Below, piece by piece: positions 13,263 through 13,418 of a stretch of 13,418 nt of DNA (position 1 is its first letter; each line of letters starts with the position of its first letter). Both the position numbers and the translations under genes were made by a program. Below the pieces are notes generated by a model that saw nothing but the letters and a program-made list of their open reading frames with translations, was not told the DNA's origin and did not search any database. This DNA is from an uncultured Collinsella sp. Its GTDB lineage: Bacteria > Actinomycetota > Coriobacteriia > Coriobacteriales > Coriobacteriaceae. The stretch is taken from contig CABUSV010000026.1 in NCBI GenBank assembly GCA_902494345.1, positions 1 to 13,418 of the forward strand, given 5' to 3'.

Positions 13263-13418
13263 ATGCCCACCTGTGTGCCCGTCCGAGATATGAAGGACAC
13301 TGCTGCATTCACCACGCTTGTTGAGTCTGAGCGCGACGTCACCGTAACTAAGAACGGCTACGAGGCCATGCACTGCATCAGCAGCGACCAGTATCGCCTC
13401 ATGCAAGAAGAAATCGCC
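13263..13418 (+). CDS. Phd/YefM-type antitoxin, N-terminal part (3' end outside window)
   Basis: The first 52 codons of a gene cut by the right edge. The protein starts MPTCVPVRDMKDTAAFTTLV, then ESERDVTVTKNGYEAMHCIS, matching the DNA-binding N-terminal domain of Phd/YefM antitoxins ('ip.sdlr..l.e.l..v.....pv.vTknG.p..vl.s.eey..l.e'). Such proteins neutralise a RelE/YoeB/Doc-type toxin and repress their own operon. The toxin gene should follow outside the window. The start is fixed by a strong AAGGAGGT 4 nt upstream. Family assignment is good; the partner is unseen. Confidence 0.82.
   Translation, partial: MPTCVPVRDMKDTAAFTTLVESERDVTVTKNGYEAMHCISSDQYRLMQEEIA

Noticed and set aside
12815..13293. 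Several 60-110 codon open frames on both strands in the region before the antitoxin gene
   Set aside because: None has a ribosome site with recognisable family features, and they cross terminators and the inverted repeat.

Overview
The window looks like a chromosomal segment of a GC-rich gut actinobacterium of the Coriobacteriia, most likely Collinsella or a close relative. That placement is an inference from gene content and style: a Lac-family PTS, LicR-type control, GC-rich codons, AGGAGG-type ribosome sites and a D-lactate dehydrogenase. No rRNA or other marker gene is present to confirm it.

Layout. Positions 1-2036 are an accessory patch. It holds the 3' end of a RelE/ParE-type toxin gene, a more AT-rich AAA ATPase gene (AAA_14 plus DUF4143) on the minus strand, and three 15-bp iterons spaced exactly 34 bp apart upstream of the ATPase. 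The patch is bracketed by two diverged copies (about 87% identical over 63 bp, same orientation) of the 3' end of a DeoR-type regulator gene, at 248-319 and 2037-2207. Neither copy is a complete gene. From 2334 to 4508, on the minus strand, lie ptsH (HPr), an RDD membrane protein and an Xaa-Pro dipeptidase of family M24; the last two are only 3 nt apart. From 4613 to 7925, on the minus strand, is an operon for an M42 aminopeptidase and the IIA, IIB and IIC proteins of a lactose/cellobiose-type PTS. Divergent from it is a MalY/PatB-type PLP enzyme (8206-9393, +). Convergent with that is a LicR-type PTS-controlled regulator (9561-11471, -). Divergent from the regulator is a D-2-hydroxyacid (D-lactate-type) dehydrogenase (11731-12720, +). 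The last 0.7 kb has no convincing protein gene until a Phd/YefM-type antitoxin gene begins at 13263. It contains three successive plus-strand terminators and a 60-bp inverted-repeat element.

How it fits together. The same 19-bp palindrome, TTTCACC-N5-GGTGAAA, lies in both divergent intergenic regions: between the M42-PTS operon and malY, and between the LicR-type regulator and the dehydrogenase gene. This suggests one regulon in which the regulator senses PTS flux and controls import (IIABC), an aminopeptidase, a probable C-S or C-N beta-lyase and a 2-keto-acid reductase. No 6-phospho-glycosidase is present, which is unusual for a Lac-family PTS cluster. A possible, untested reading is that the transported molecule is an amino-acid- or thiol-linked sugar rather than a plain beta-glucoside.
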